This document shows, one piece after another, positions 16,560 to 25,199 of a stretch of 64,000 nucleotides of DNA. The DNA is from Thioalkalivibrio sulfidiphilus HL-EbGr7 (lineage in GTDB: Bacteria > Pseudomonadota > Gammaproteobacteria > Ectothiorhodospirales > Ectothiorhodospiraceae), in the NCBI RefSeq assembly GCF_000021985.1, contig NC_011901.1, forward strand, positions 3,234,501 to 3,298,500. The letters are read 5' to 3'. The notes under the pieces were generated by a model. It had not been told where the DNA came from, made no database searches, and was given only the letters and a program-made list of their open reading frames with translations. Both the position numbers and the translations under genes were made by a program. Each line of letters starts with the position of its first letter. The stretch's first letter is position 1.

Positions 16560-17393
16560 GTGAGCACGGGCTGGCTGGCCCGACTGGAACTGGGCTTCGA
16601 GCAGGACGGGCAGCGCAGCGTCCTGCGCCATCGCCGCCACGAGGGCCCCCTGCGGGTGCAGCGCAGCTTCCACCCCGAGGGCAACACCTGTCACAGCTAC
16701 CTGATCCATCCCCCCGGGGGGGTGGTGGGCGGTGACCGGCTGGAGGTGGCGGTAGACGTGGCCGAACGGGCAGAGGCCCTGATCACCACCCCGGCCGCGG
16801 GCAAGTTCTACCGCTCCGCCGGGCCCTGGGCCCGACAGACCCAGCGTTTCCGGGTCGGCGCCGACGCCAGCCTCGAATGGCTGCCGGCCCTGAACATCCT
16901 GCACGGCGGCGCCCGGGTGCGCATGCACAACCGCTTCGACCTGGCGCCCGGCGCCCGGCTGCTGGCCTGGGATCTGGTCGGGCTGGGGCGGCCCGGCAGC
17001 GGCGATGATTTTTCCACCGGCGCGCTGGATGCCGGCCTGCAGGTCTGGGCAGGCGAATCGCCCCTCTTGGACGAGCGCCTGCGCCTGGAGGGCGGCAGCC
17101 CGGCCCTCACGGCACCGTGGGGCCTGGGCGGCCACGGCTACCTTGCCACCCTGCTGGCCTGGCCCGCCACCCCGTCGATGCTGGCTGATTTGCGCACCGC
17201 CCTGAATGAAACACCCGGGCCCCGGCCCGGCTGCACCCTGCTGGAAACGGCCTCCGGCAGCGGACTGCTGGTCTGCCGCTGGCTGGCCCCGGCCGGGGAG
17301 GCCCTCTGGGAGGCCCTGGTGGCGAGCTGGTCGGTCCTGCGCCCGCAGGTCCTGGGGCGTCCGGCCTGCCCGCCGAGAATCTGGTCCACCTGA
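16560..17393 (+). CDS. ureD: urease accessory protein UreD
   Basis: Scaffold of the UreD-UreF-UreG complex that loads Ni into the urease apoenzyme. 277 aa, normal length. Family blocks seen: [10 protein letters not shown]-type region [60 protein letters not shown], and C-terminal [31 protein letters not shown] start one base after the hupE stop. The ureA ATG follows after 14 bp. Confidence 0.93.
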   Translation: MSTGWLARLELGFEQDGQRSVLRHRRHEGPLRVQRSFHPEGNTCHSYLIHPPGGVVGGDRLEVAVDVAERAEALITTPAAGKFYRSAGPWARQTQRFRVGADASLEWLPALNILHGGARVRMHNRFDLAPGARLLAWDLVGLGRPGSGDDFSTGALDAGLQVWAGESPLLDERLRLEGGSPALTAPWGLGGHGYLATLLAWPATPSMLADLRTALNETPGPRPGCTLLETASGSGLLVCRWLAPAGEALWEALVASWSVLRPQVLGRPACPPRIWST

Positions 17394-17407
17394 AGTCTGG
17401 AGCACCC

Positions 17408-17710
17408 ATGGAACTGACACCGAGAGAGAAGGACAAGCTGCTGCTGTTCACCGCCGCCCTGCTGGCGGAGCGGCGCAAGGCGCGGGGCCTGAAGCTCAAC
17501 TACCCGGAGGCGGTGGCCCTGATCTCCGCCGCCATCCTGGAAGGCGCCCGGGACGGGCGCAGCGTCGCCGAACTCATGTCGCTGGGCGGCGAGGTGCTGA
17601 CCCGGGACGAGGTCATGGACGGGGTCGCGGAGATGATCCCCGAGGTCCAGGTGGAGGCCACCTTCCCCGACGGGGTGAAGCTGGTCACCGTGCACGAGCC
17701 GGTGAGGTGA
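17408..17710 (+). CDS. ureA: urease subunit gamma
   Basis: Smallest structural subunit of Ni-urease (100 aa, exactly the usual length). Begins [14 protein letters not shown] and contains [20 protein letters not shown] and the C-terminal VTVHEPVR block typical of UreA. Assembles as (UreABC)3. A repeat element lies between it and ureB. Confidence 0.96.
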   Translation: MELTPREKDKLLLFTAALLAERRKARGLKLNYPEAVALISAAILEGARDGRSVAELMSLGGEVLTRDEVMDGVAEMIPEVQVEATFPDGVKLVTVHEPVR

Positions 17711-17717
17711 GAAAGGC

Positions 17718-17792
17718 AATTCAACATTCAAGATTCAAAGTTCAACGGCCACGTCCCATTGAGCTTTAAATGTTGAATGTTGAATTTTGAAT
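17718..17792. repeat. ATTCAA-type inverted repeat inside the urease operon
   Basis: Arms rich in ATTCAA/TTGAAT: 17718-17739 pairs with 17765-17786 at 20 of 22 positions, leaving a 25-nt loop. Occupies the whole ureA-ureB gap. A relative lies at 49843-49915. Confidence 0.8.
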
Positions 17793-17814
17793 GTGGACTT
17801 ATCGAGGCATCCCC

Positions 17815-18153
17815 ATGATTCCAGGTGAATTCCTGCTCGCCGACGGCGAGATCGAACTCAACGCCGACCGTGAGGGCCGCCCCTTCCAGGTGACCAACAC
17901 CGGCGACCGCCCCATCCAGGTGGGCTCCCACTACCACTTCCACGAGGTCAACAACGCCCTGGACTTCGACCGGGACGCGGCGCTCGGCCTGCGCCTGGAC
18001 ATCCCCGCCGGCACCGCCGTGCGCTTCGAGCCGGGCCAGACCCGCACCGTGAGTCTCGTGCCCTTCGCCGGCGAGCGGCGCGTGTACGGCTTCCAGGGGC
18101 GCGTCATGGGCCCGCTGCCGACAGCGCCCGACGAACCCGAACAGACTTCCTGA
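17815..18153 (+). CDS. ureB: urease subunit beta
   Basis: Beta structural subunit of urease (112 aa). Starts [16 protein letters not shown] and has [26 protein letters not shown] and [14 protein letters not shown] as in all UreB proteins. An upstream in-frame ATG at 17791 lies in the repeat and would add eight unconserved residues; the ATG at 17815, with GAGG about 8 nt upstream, is preferred. ureC follows after 12 bp. Confidence 0.95.
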   Translation: MIPGEFLLADGEIELNADREGRPFQVTNTGDRPIQVGSHYHFHEVNNALDFDRDAALGLRLDIPAGTAVRFEPGQTRTVSLVPFAGERRVYGFQGRVMGPLPTAPDEPEQTS

Positions 18154-18165
18154 GGAGCCAAGCCC

Positions 18166-19872
<1,707 letters not shown>

Positions 19873-19880
19873 GACCGACC

Positions 19881-20363
19881 ATGCTGACCTTCACGAAACG
19901 TTGCGACGATCACGGCAAGACCCCCGACCACAGCCTGAGCCTGCCCTTCGAGACCCGGCAGAAGAGCCGCTTCCGCGCCCAGTTCGAGGACGGCACGCCG
20001 GTGGGCGTGGTGCTGGACCGGGGCCTGATCCTGCGCCACGGCGACGTGCTGGAAAGCGACGAGGGCGTGCGCGTGCGTATCGAGGCGGCGCCCGAACCCG
20101 TGAGCCAGGTGCGTGGCACTGATCCGCTGCTGCTGGCCCGTGCCTGCTACCACCTGGGCAACCGCCACGTGGTCCTGCAGATCGACGCCGACGGCCTGCG
20201 CTACCTGCACGACCACGTGCTGGACGACATGGTGCGCGGCCTGGGCCTCACCGTGGGCTTCACCCACGCCCCCTTCGAGCCCGAGGCCGGCGCCTATGCC
20301 GGCGGCCACGCCCACGGCCATGGCGGACATGGCCATCATCACGCACACGGCCATGAGCACTGA
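19881..20363 (+). CDS. ureE: urease accessory protein UreE, His-rich tail
   Basis: Nickel-delivering metallochaperone (160 aa). N-terminal peptide-binding domain with [13 protein letters not shown] and C-terminal metal-binding domain with [16 protein letters not shown]. Ends in a histidine-rich tail ([18 protein letters not shown]), a known Ni-storage feature in some UreE proteins. ATG at 19881 is 8 bp after the ureC stop and follows GAGACCGACC. The stop is followed at once by the left arm of an inverted repeat. Confidence 0.94.
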
Positions 20364-20366
20364 TTG

Positions 20367-20476
20367 TTTAGCCACAGAGGACACAGAGGTCACTGAGTTT
20401 AAAACCTCAAGGCAGACCCATGGCTGTTTCACCCGATGATCTTTTCTCTGTGACCTCCGTGTCCTCTGTGGCTAAA
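20367..20476. repeat. CCACAGAGGACACAGAGG-type inverted repeat around the ureF start
   Basis: Left arm 20367-20393 and right arm 20450-20476 are complementary at 26 of 27 positions. The 56-nt loop holds the ureF ATG (20420), while the right arm is translated as part of UreF (VTSVSSVAK). Confidence 0.88.
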
Positions 20477-21181
20477 CCGCCTTTCACCCCGTCAGCAGAG
20501 ACGACCCCGGATACCGGCCTCGCGCGGCGGCGGCTCTGGCAGCTGATCGCGCCCACCCTGCCCGTGGGCGCCTACAGCTATTCCACGGGGCTGGAGTACG
20601 CCGTGGAGGCGGGCTGGGTGAACAGCGAGGCGGCCGCCGCCGACTGGATCGGCGCGCAGCTGCACCACGTGCACGCCCACGTGGACCTGCCCGCCCTGCT
20701 GCGCCTGCACGATTGCTGGATGAAGAACGACGCCGCCGGCCTGGACCGCTGGAGCACCTGGCTCATGGCCTGCCGGGAGACCTCGGAGCTGCGTGCCGAG
20801 GACGGCAACCAGGGCCGTGCCCTGGCACGCCTGCTCACGGACCTGGGTGTCGAGCCGGCGCAGACCTGGGTGCAGCGCAGGGACGCCACCTGGGCGACCC
20901 TGTTCGCCCTGGCCTGCGCCCACTGGCAGGTCCCCGTCAACGACATGCTGGAGGGCTACCTGTGGGCCTGGTGCGAGAACCAGGTGGCCGCTGCCGTGAA
21001 GCTCATCCCCCTGGGCCAGACCCAGGGTCAACGGCTGCTGATGCAATTGGCCGAACACATCGGTCCGGTGGTGGCGCGGGCCAGGGCGCTGCCGGACGAG
21101 GACCTGGGCGGCGGCCTGCCCGGCGTGATGCTCGCCTCCGCCCTGCACGAGACCCAGTACAGCCGCTTGTTTCGCAGCTGA
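20420..21181 (+). CDS. ureF: urease accessory protein UreF
   Basis: Component of the urease activation complex, gating Ni transfer and UreG GTPase activity. The conserved sequence begins around residue 36 (LARRRLWQLIAPTLPVGAYSYSTGLEYAVEAGWV) and continues normally to the end (253 aa). The first ~35 residues are not family sequence; residues ~11-19 are encoded by the right arm of the inverted repeat that separates ureE and ureF. No better in-frame start lies downstream, except GTG codons within the repeat itself. AAGG is 7 nt before the ATG. Folding of the repeat in mRNA could control UreF translation (inference). Confidence 0.92.
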   Translation: MAVSPDDLFSVTSVSSVAKPPFTPSAETTPDTGLARRRLWQLIAPTLPVGAYSYSTGLEYAVEAGWVNSEAAAADWIGAQLHHVHAHVDLPALLRLHDCWMKNDAAGLDRWSTWLMACRETSELRAEDGNQGRALARLLTDLGVEPAQTWVQRRDATWATLFALACAHWQVPVNDMLEGYLWAWCENQVAAAVKLIPLGQTQGQRLLMQLAEHIGPVVARARALPDEDLGGGLPGVMLASALHETQYSRLFRS

Positions 21182-21197
21182 AACCCGGTGGCCGTCC

Positions 21198-21267
21198 GTA
21201 GGTCGGGCTTCAGCCCGACGATGCGGCGTCCCGAGAAACATCGCTGTCGGGCTGAAGCCCGACCTAC
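21198..21267. repeat. GTAGGTCGGGCTTCAGCCCGAC inverted repeat between ureF and ureG
   Basis: Perfect 22-bp arms at 21198-21219 and 21246-21267 with a 26-nt spacer. Each arm is itself largely palindromic (GTCGGGCTTCAGCCCGAC). A third repeat family within one operon. Confidence 0.9.
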
Positions 21268-21324
21268 TTGGGCAGGCGCATGCCTTCTCGATCCACTGCT
21301 TTTCGAACAGGAGATATTCAACCC

Positions 21325-21933
21325 ATGAACCAGACCCTGCGTGTCGGCATCGGCGGCCCGGTGGGCTCGGGCAAGACGGCCCTGGTGGAGGCCTTGTGCC
21401 GGGAGATGAGCCCCCGCTACAACCTGGCCGTGGTCACCAACGACATCTATACCCGCGAGGACGCCGAATTCCTCATCCGCGCCAAGGTGCTGGACGAGGA
21501 CCGCATCATCGGGGTAGAGACCGGCGGCTGCCCCCACACCGCCATCCGCGAAGACGCCTCCATGAATCTCGCGGCGGTGGACGAGCTGGGCCGGCGCTTC
21601 CCGGGCCTGGACCTGGTGTTCGTGGAAAGCGGCGGTGACAACCTCTCCGCCACCTTCAGCCCGGAGCTCTCCGATCTCACCATCTACGTCATCGACGTCT
21701 GCGCCGGCGACAAGATCCCCCGCAAGGGCGGCCCCGGGATCACCCGCTCGGACCTGCTGGTGATCAACAAGATCGATCTGGCCGACGGCGTGGGCGCCTC
21801 GCTGGAGGTCATGGAGCGGGACAGCAGGCGCATGCGCGGCGAGCGGCCCTTCGTGTTCACCAACCTGCGCACCCGGCAGGGCCTGGACCAGGTGGTGCGC
21901 TTCATCGAAACCCAGGGGCTGCTGCAGCCCTGA
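21325..21933 (+). CDS. ureG: urease accessory GTPase UreG
   Basis: SIMIBI-class GTPase that drives nickel insertion into urease. 202 aa with P-loop [11 protein letters not shown] (~9-19), [15 protein letters not shown], the Cys-Pro-His Ni site [31 protein letters not shown] and guanine-specificity [11 protein letters not shown] at 21325 begins [17 protein letters not shown] as in homologues; AGGAG lies upstream. Last gene of the operon. No obvious terminator; the next promoter region starts within 15 bp. Confidence 0.97.
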   Translation: MNQTLRVGIGGPVGSGKTALVEALCREMSPRYNLAVVTNDIYTREDAEFLIRAKVLDEDRIIGVETGGCPHTAIREDASMNLAAVDELGRRFPGLDLVFVESGGDNLSATFSPELSDLTIYVIDVCAGDKIPRKGGPGITRSDLLVINKIDLADGVGASLEVMERDSRRMRGERPFVFTNLRTRQGLDQVVRFIETQGLLQP

Positions 21934-21942
21934 AGCCCTTAT

Positions 21943-21959
21943 TGCACCAGATCAGTGCA
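21943..21959 (+). promoter_or_regulatory. NtrC-type enhancer box upstream of the TorF-like porin
   Basis: TGCACC-AGATC-AGTGCA matches the NtrC consensus TGCACC-N5-GGTGCA at 11 of 12 specified positions. It is ~107 bp upstream of a sigma-54 promoter, a normal enhancer distance. Confidence 0.65.
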
Positions 21960-22065
21960 AACCATCCACATCCACGCCCCAAAACGAACTACAAGTGTTG
22001 CGTCCACGCCATGGAAAGCGTGTTTTTTTGCCCAAATGTTGCGCTTTTCTGACGCCTCCATTAGT

Positions 22066-22081
22066 TGGCACTGAATATGCA
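22066..22081 (+). promoter_or_regulatory. sigma-54 promoter of the TorF-like porin
   Basis: TGGCAC-TGAAT-ATGCA, only one mismatch to TGGCAC-N5-TTGCA and exact GG-N10-GC spacing. About 107 bp before the start codon. Confidence 0.7.
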
Positions 22082-22187
22082 TCTACCGTTACGTGGGCCA
22101 ACCAGCCCCTGTTTCGAACCGGCGGGTCACGAGCTTCGGCTCTGGTTTCGCAAGGGTCATCAACCTAAGTACTTGAGGGAAACTCGC

Positions 22188-22814
22188 ATGAAAATGAAGC
22201 ACAAGGTTCTTTCCACCGCCGTCGCGTCCGCCCTGGCCCTTGGCGCCCTGGCCCCGGCCGCCCATGCTACCGAAGTCTCCGCGGAGATCGGCGCCGCCAG
22301 CATGTACTACTGGCGTGGTTTTGACCTGGGCGGCGGCGCTGCTGTCTGGGGTGACCTGAGCGTGAGCGCCAGCGGCTTCTACGCCGGCATCTGGACCTCC
22401 TCCGGTGACGAGGCTCTGGGCACCGAGTACGACCTCTACGTGGGTTACGGCACCGAGATCGGCGACTTCGGCATCGACGTCAGCTACGCCACCTACGTGT
22501 ACCCCGAAGTTGAAATCTCCCCCGGCGACGTGGCCGAACTGATCCTGGGCCTGAGCTATGGCCCCGCCTTCCTGAGCTACCACTACGGCCTGGAAGACCT
22601 GGAAGACTACTGGTACGCCATGGTCGGCGTGAACGTGGGTGACTTCACCCTGGCCTACGGCCAGCACGAGTTCGAGTACTCCCACGTGGACGTCAGCTAC
22701 AACTACAACGACAACCTGAGCTTCACCCTGGGTCTGGTCGTGGATGACGTGGATGGCGAGTTCAACAACGATCCCAAGTTTGTGGTGAGCTTCAGCCTGC
22801 CCATCGAGTTCTGA
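22188..22814 (+). CDS. TorF-family putative outer-membrane porin
   Basis: 208-aa secreted beta-barrel protein with a clear signal peptide (MKMKHKVLSTAVASALALGALAPAAHA). Repeated amphipathic strands follow (FDLGGGAAVWGDLSVSASGFYAGIWTS), and it ends with the terminal aromatic strand FVVSFSLPIEF expected of an outer-membrane barrel. Similar to the TorF/Gcw_chp putative porin family. ATG at 22188 follows GAGGGA; the longer frame from 22065 would bury the signal peptide. Position between urease and the fmd genes, plus sigma-54/NtrC sites, suggests a porin for urea or short amides, comparable in role to Methylophilus FmdC (inference). Confidence 0.85.
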   Translation: MKMKHKVLSTAVASALALGALAPAAHATEVSAEIGAASMYYWRGFDLGGGAAVWGDLSVSASGFYAGIWTSSGDEALGTEYDLYVGYGTEIGDFGIDVSYATYVYPEVEISPGDVAELILGLSYGPAFLSYHYGLEDLEDYWYAMVGVNVGDFTLAYGQHEFEYSHVDVSYNYNDNLSFTLGLVVDDVDGEFNNDPKFVVSFSLPIEF

Positions 22815-22853
22815 TGACACAGGCACAAGCCTGACTCTCCCAGGAGTCGACCA

Positions 22854-22883
22854 GGGGACAAGCTTAGGCTTGTCCCCTTTTTT
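22854..22883 (+). terminator. intrinsic terminator after the porin
   Basis: GGGGACAAGC-TTAG-GCTTGTCCCC stem followed by TTTTTT. An outer pair ACAGGCACAA/TTGTGCCTGT lies around it. Confidence 0.9.
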
Positions 22884-22923
22884 GTGCCTGTCGCTCTCAA
22901 CGCATAGCCAAAAGCCTAAAAAC

Positions 22924-23108
22924 GATTCTCTCGCAGAGGCGCAGGGGCGCGGAGAAAATTTTCCTATCCGTTCCCCGTGCCCCCGTGGCTCCGTGAGAGA
23001 GCTGCTTTTGAGCAGGCCTGCTCAAGACATGTCCTCTCACGGAGCCACAGAGCCACGGGGAATGCAGGTCAATGATTTCCCCCGCGTCCCTGCGTCTCCG
23101 CGAGAGAA
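22924..23108. repeat. triple nested palindromic element
   Basis: Outer imperfect arms CTCTCGCAGAGGCGCAGGGG / CCCTGCGTCTCCGCGAGAG; middle imperfect arms CCCCGTGGCTCCGTGAGAG / CTCTCACGGAGCCACAG; and a perfect 18-bp centre TTGAGCAGGCCTGCTCAA (23008-23025). Fills the gap between the convergent porin and fmdB genes together with the terminator. Confidence 0.75.
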
Positions 23109-23174
23109 CCGCCTTTCAAAACAAAAGCGCCCCATCAGGGGCGCCTTCATCAGATCAATGGAATACGGAAACGA

Positions 23175-23528
23175 TCAGTGCCCCAGCATCCAGGGCCTGG
23201 CGGTCTTCTTGGTCTGTTTGCGCAGCGCCGGCTTGGCCTCCGGATCGACGGGCTTGGCCTTGTCCTGGCTCTTGCTGCTGCCGCAGGTGTGGGCACCGGT
23301 GCAGCCGCAGGAGGAACGTCGCGCGACGGCGGGTGAATGCCGGCTCTTCTCGTTGCGCTCCCAGCGCATGCGGTTGGAGGGGTCCATGATGGCCAGGCGC
23401 GGCGCGCTGATGATGCGCGGTGCGGTCTCACCGCATTCCGGGCAGTCGTGATCCAGGGCCGACTCGGCCATGGGGCGCATCACCGAGAACTCTCCGCACT
23501 GGTCACAGTGATAATCGTAGATGGGCAT
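23175..23528 (-). CDS. fmdB: FmdB-family zinc-ribbon protein
   Basis: 117-aa protein with an N-terminal FmdB-type zinc ribbon: MPIYDYHCDQCGEFSVM...DHDCPECGE gives the two CxxC pairs. A second Cys cluster (SSCGCTGAHTCGSSKS) and a basic tail follow. Named after the proposed regulator of formamidase in Methylophilus; the biochemical role is unknown. Lies 66 bp downstream of fmdA on the same strand. AGGAGAG precedes the ATG by ~11 nt. Confidence 0.88.
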   Translation of the reverse strand: MPIYDYHCDQCGEFSVMRPMAESALDHDCPECGETAPRIISAPRLAIMDPSNRMRWERNEKSRHSPAVARRSSCGCTGAHTCGSSKSQDKAKPVDPEAKPALRKQTKKTARPWMLGH

Positions 23529-23594
23529 GGCGGCTCTTCTCTCCTGTATAAGACGGGATGGCCGGCCGGAGACCGGCCATCCGTCGATGCTTCA

Positions 23595-24821
23595 TCAGCT
23601 GGTGCGCGAGGTATCGATACCCGAGGGGATCTCGATGGCCGGGCCCGCATCCGTGGGATGGATGTCGAACTCGAACACCTCGGTGGGCAGCCACAGGGTG
23701 GCGCAGACGTTGGGGATGTCCACGATACCGCTGATATGTCCCTCCACCGGCGCCGTGCCCAGAATGGCGTAGGCCTGCTCACCGGAGTAGCCGAAGTTCT
23801 TCAGGTAGTCGATGGCGGCCAGACAGGCGCGACGATAGGCAATGTGCGCATCCAGGTAGTGCTGCTTGCCGTCCTCGTCCACGGAGATGCCTTCGAAGAT
23901 CAGGTAGTCCTTGAACTGGGGATCGATCTTGCTGGGCTGGAAGATCGGGCTGCTGATGTTGTACTTCTTCATGCCGCCCTTGATGAGGTTGACACGCAGC
24001 TCGATGAAGCCCGCCATCTCGATGGCGCCGCAGAAGGTGATCTCGCCGTCGCCCTGGGAGAAGTGCAGGTCGCCCATGGACAGGCCGGCCTCCTTCACAT
24101 ACACGGGGAAGTACACCCGGGAACCGCGGGACAGGTTCTTGATGTCGCAGTTGCCGCCGTGTTCGCGGGGCGGCACGGTACGGGCCGCTTCACGGGCGGC
24201 GGCCTTGGCCTCCTCGCCCTTCATGCTGCCCATCAGGGCGGTCTCTTCGTAGGGCAGGGTCGCCAGGGGCGGCACACGATTCGGATCGGTGTCCACCAGG
24301 GCCTTTTCCCGGTCGTTCCACTGCTTGAGCAGTTCCTTGGAAGGCAGGGTACCGATCAGGCCGGGGTGGATGATGCCCGGGAAGCGCACCTTGGGGATGT
24401 GCCGGGAGCTGGTGTAGATACCGTGGAAGTCCCATATGGACTTGCGTGCCTCGGGGAAATGATCGACCAGGAAGCCGCCGCCGTTTTCCCGGGCGAAGAT
24501 GCCGTTGAAACCCCACAGCTGATCCGGCAGCGGGCCGGCGTCGAGGATGTCCACCACCAGCAGGTCGCCGGGCTCGGCACCCTCGATACCCACGGGGCCG
24601 GACAGGTAGTGCACCTTGGTCAGGTCCACGTCGCGAATGTCGTTGGCGCTGTCGTTGTTCTCGATCTGGCCGCCGGTCCAGTCGAAGCACTGCAGGCGGA
24701 ACTCGGCGCCGGGCTTGACCCGGACTGCCATGGGAATGTCAGGATGCCACCGGTTGTGTGGCTTGATGTCCTGCTCCTCGGGTGGCTTGCTGAAATCGTA
24801 ACTGATCAGTGTTTCGGGCAT
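23595..24821 (-). CDS. fmdA: formamidase, FmdA type
   Basis: Cytoplasmic formamidase/acetamidase (FmdA_AmdA family) hydrolysing formamide to formate and ammonium. 408 aa, normal length. Family blocks HNRWHPDIPMAVRVKPG, NDSANDIRDVDLTKVHYLSGP, EPGDLLVVDILD, and HPGLIGTLPS are visible, as is the HGGNCDIKNLSRGSRVYFPVYVKEAGLSMGD metal-site region. Start at 24821 gives the usual MPETLISYDFSKPPEEQ and has GGAG upstream. Operon order regulator - fmdA - fmdB on the minus strand, next to amidase and amide/urea transporter genes. Confidence 0.94.
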   Translation of the reverse strand: MPETLISYDFSKPPEEQDIKPHNRWHPDIPMAVRVKPGAEFRLQCFDWTGGQIENNDSANDIRDVDLTKVHYLSGPVGIEGAEPGDLLVVDILDAGPLPDQLWGFNGIFARENGGGFLVDHFPEARKSIWDFHGIYTSSRHIPKVRFPGIIHPGLIGTLPSKELLKQWNDREKALVDTDPNRVPPLATLPYEETALMGSMKGEEAKAAAREAARTVPPREHGGNCDIKNLSRGSRVYFPVYVKEAGLSMGDLHFSQGDGEITFCGAIEMAGFIELRVNLIKGGMKKYNISSPIFQPSKIDPQFKDYLIFEGISVDEDGKQHYLDAHIAYRRACLAAIDYLKNFGYSGEQAYAILGTAPVEGHISGIVDIPNVCATLWLPTEVFEFDIHPTDAGPAIEIPSGIDTSRTS

Positions 24822-24934
24822 GGTGGTTCTCCGGTTAGATGTACCTTGCAAGGCCGTGGGCGCAGAACCTGTCTGTGCCGGACGGAATGTTCTCCGGACA
24901 CGCACCTGCACGCCCGGACCAACACGGGTACTCA

Positions 24935-24950
24935 AGCCAGAAATGTGCCA
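24935..24950 (-). promoter_or_regulatory. sigma-54-like promoter of fmdA
   Basis: On the minus strand TGGCAC-ATTTC-TGGCT, one mismatch to the -24/-12 consensus, ~115 bp upstream of fmdA. Shares TGGCAC-NNTTC-TGGCT with the site upstream of the regulator gene (26899-26914). Confidence 0.55.
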
Positions 24951-25116
24951 ATAGAAGCGGTGTGCAGGAACAGGGATGGAGGACCCGTGCTCATGACCGC
25001 GTGACCCGTGATCGGGTCCGGTACATTCACCGGGGAGTATTTCGCAAAGAACAGGATGGATTCATCACATGATGAATTACCGGCAATCCAGGCTAACAAG
25101 CTGTTTATCCGGGATT

Positions 25117-25142
25117 ACATTGAGTGACATTGTCATACATTG
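25117..25142 (-). promoter_or_regulatory. three CAATGT boxes with 10-bp phasing
   Basis: CAATGT (ACATTG on the plus strand) at 25117-25122, 25127-25132 and 25137-25142: three copies exactly one helical turn apart, ~170-190 bp upstream of the fmdA sigma-54-like site. Best explained as an activator binding array. Confidence 0.6.
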
Positions 25143-25199
25143 TTGTTTTGCTGCACCCCGGACAAACCTACTTATCGCATGCCTATGTCACAATCGGAG

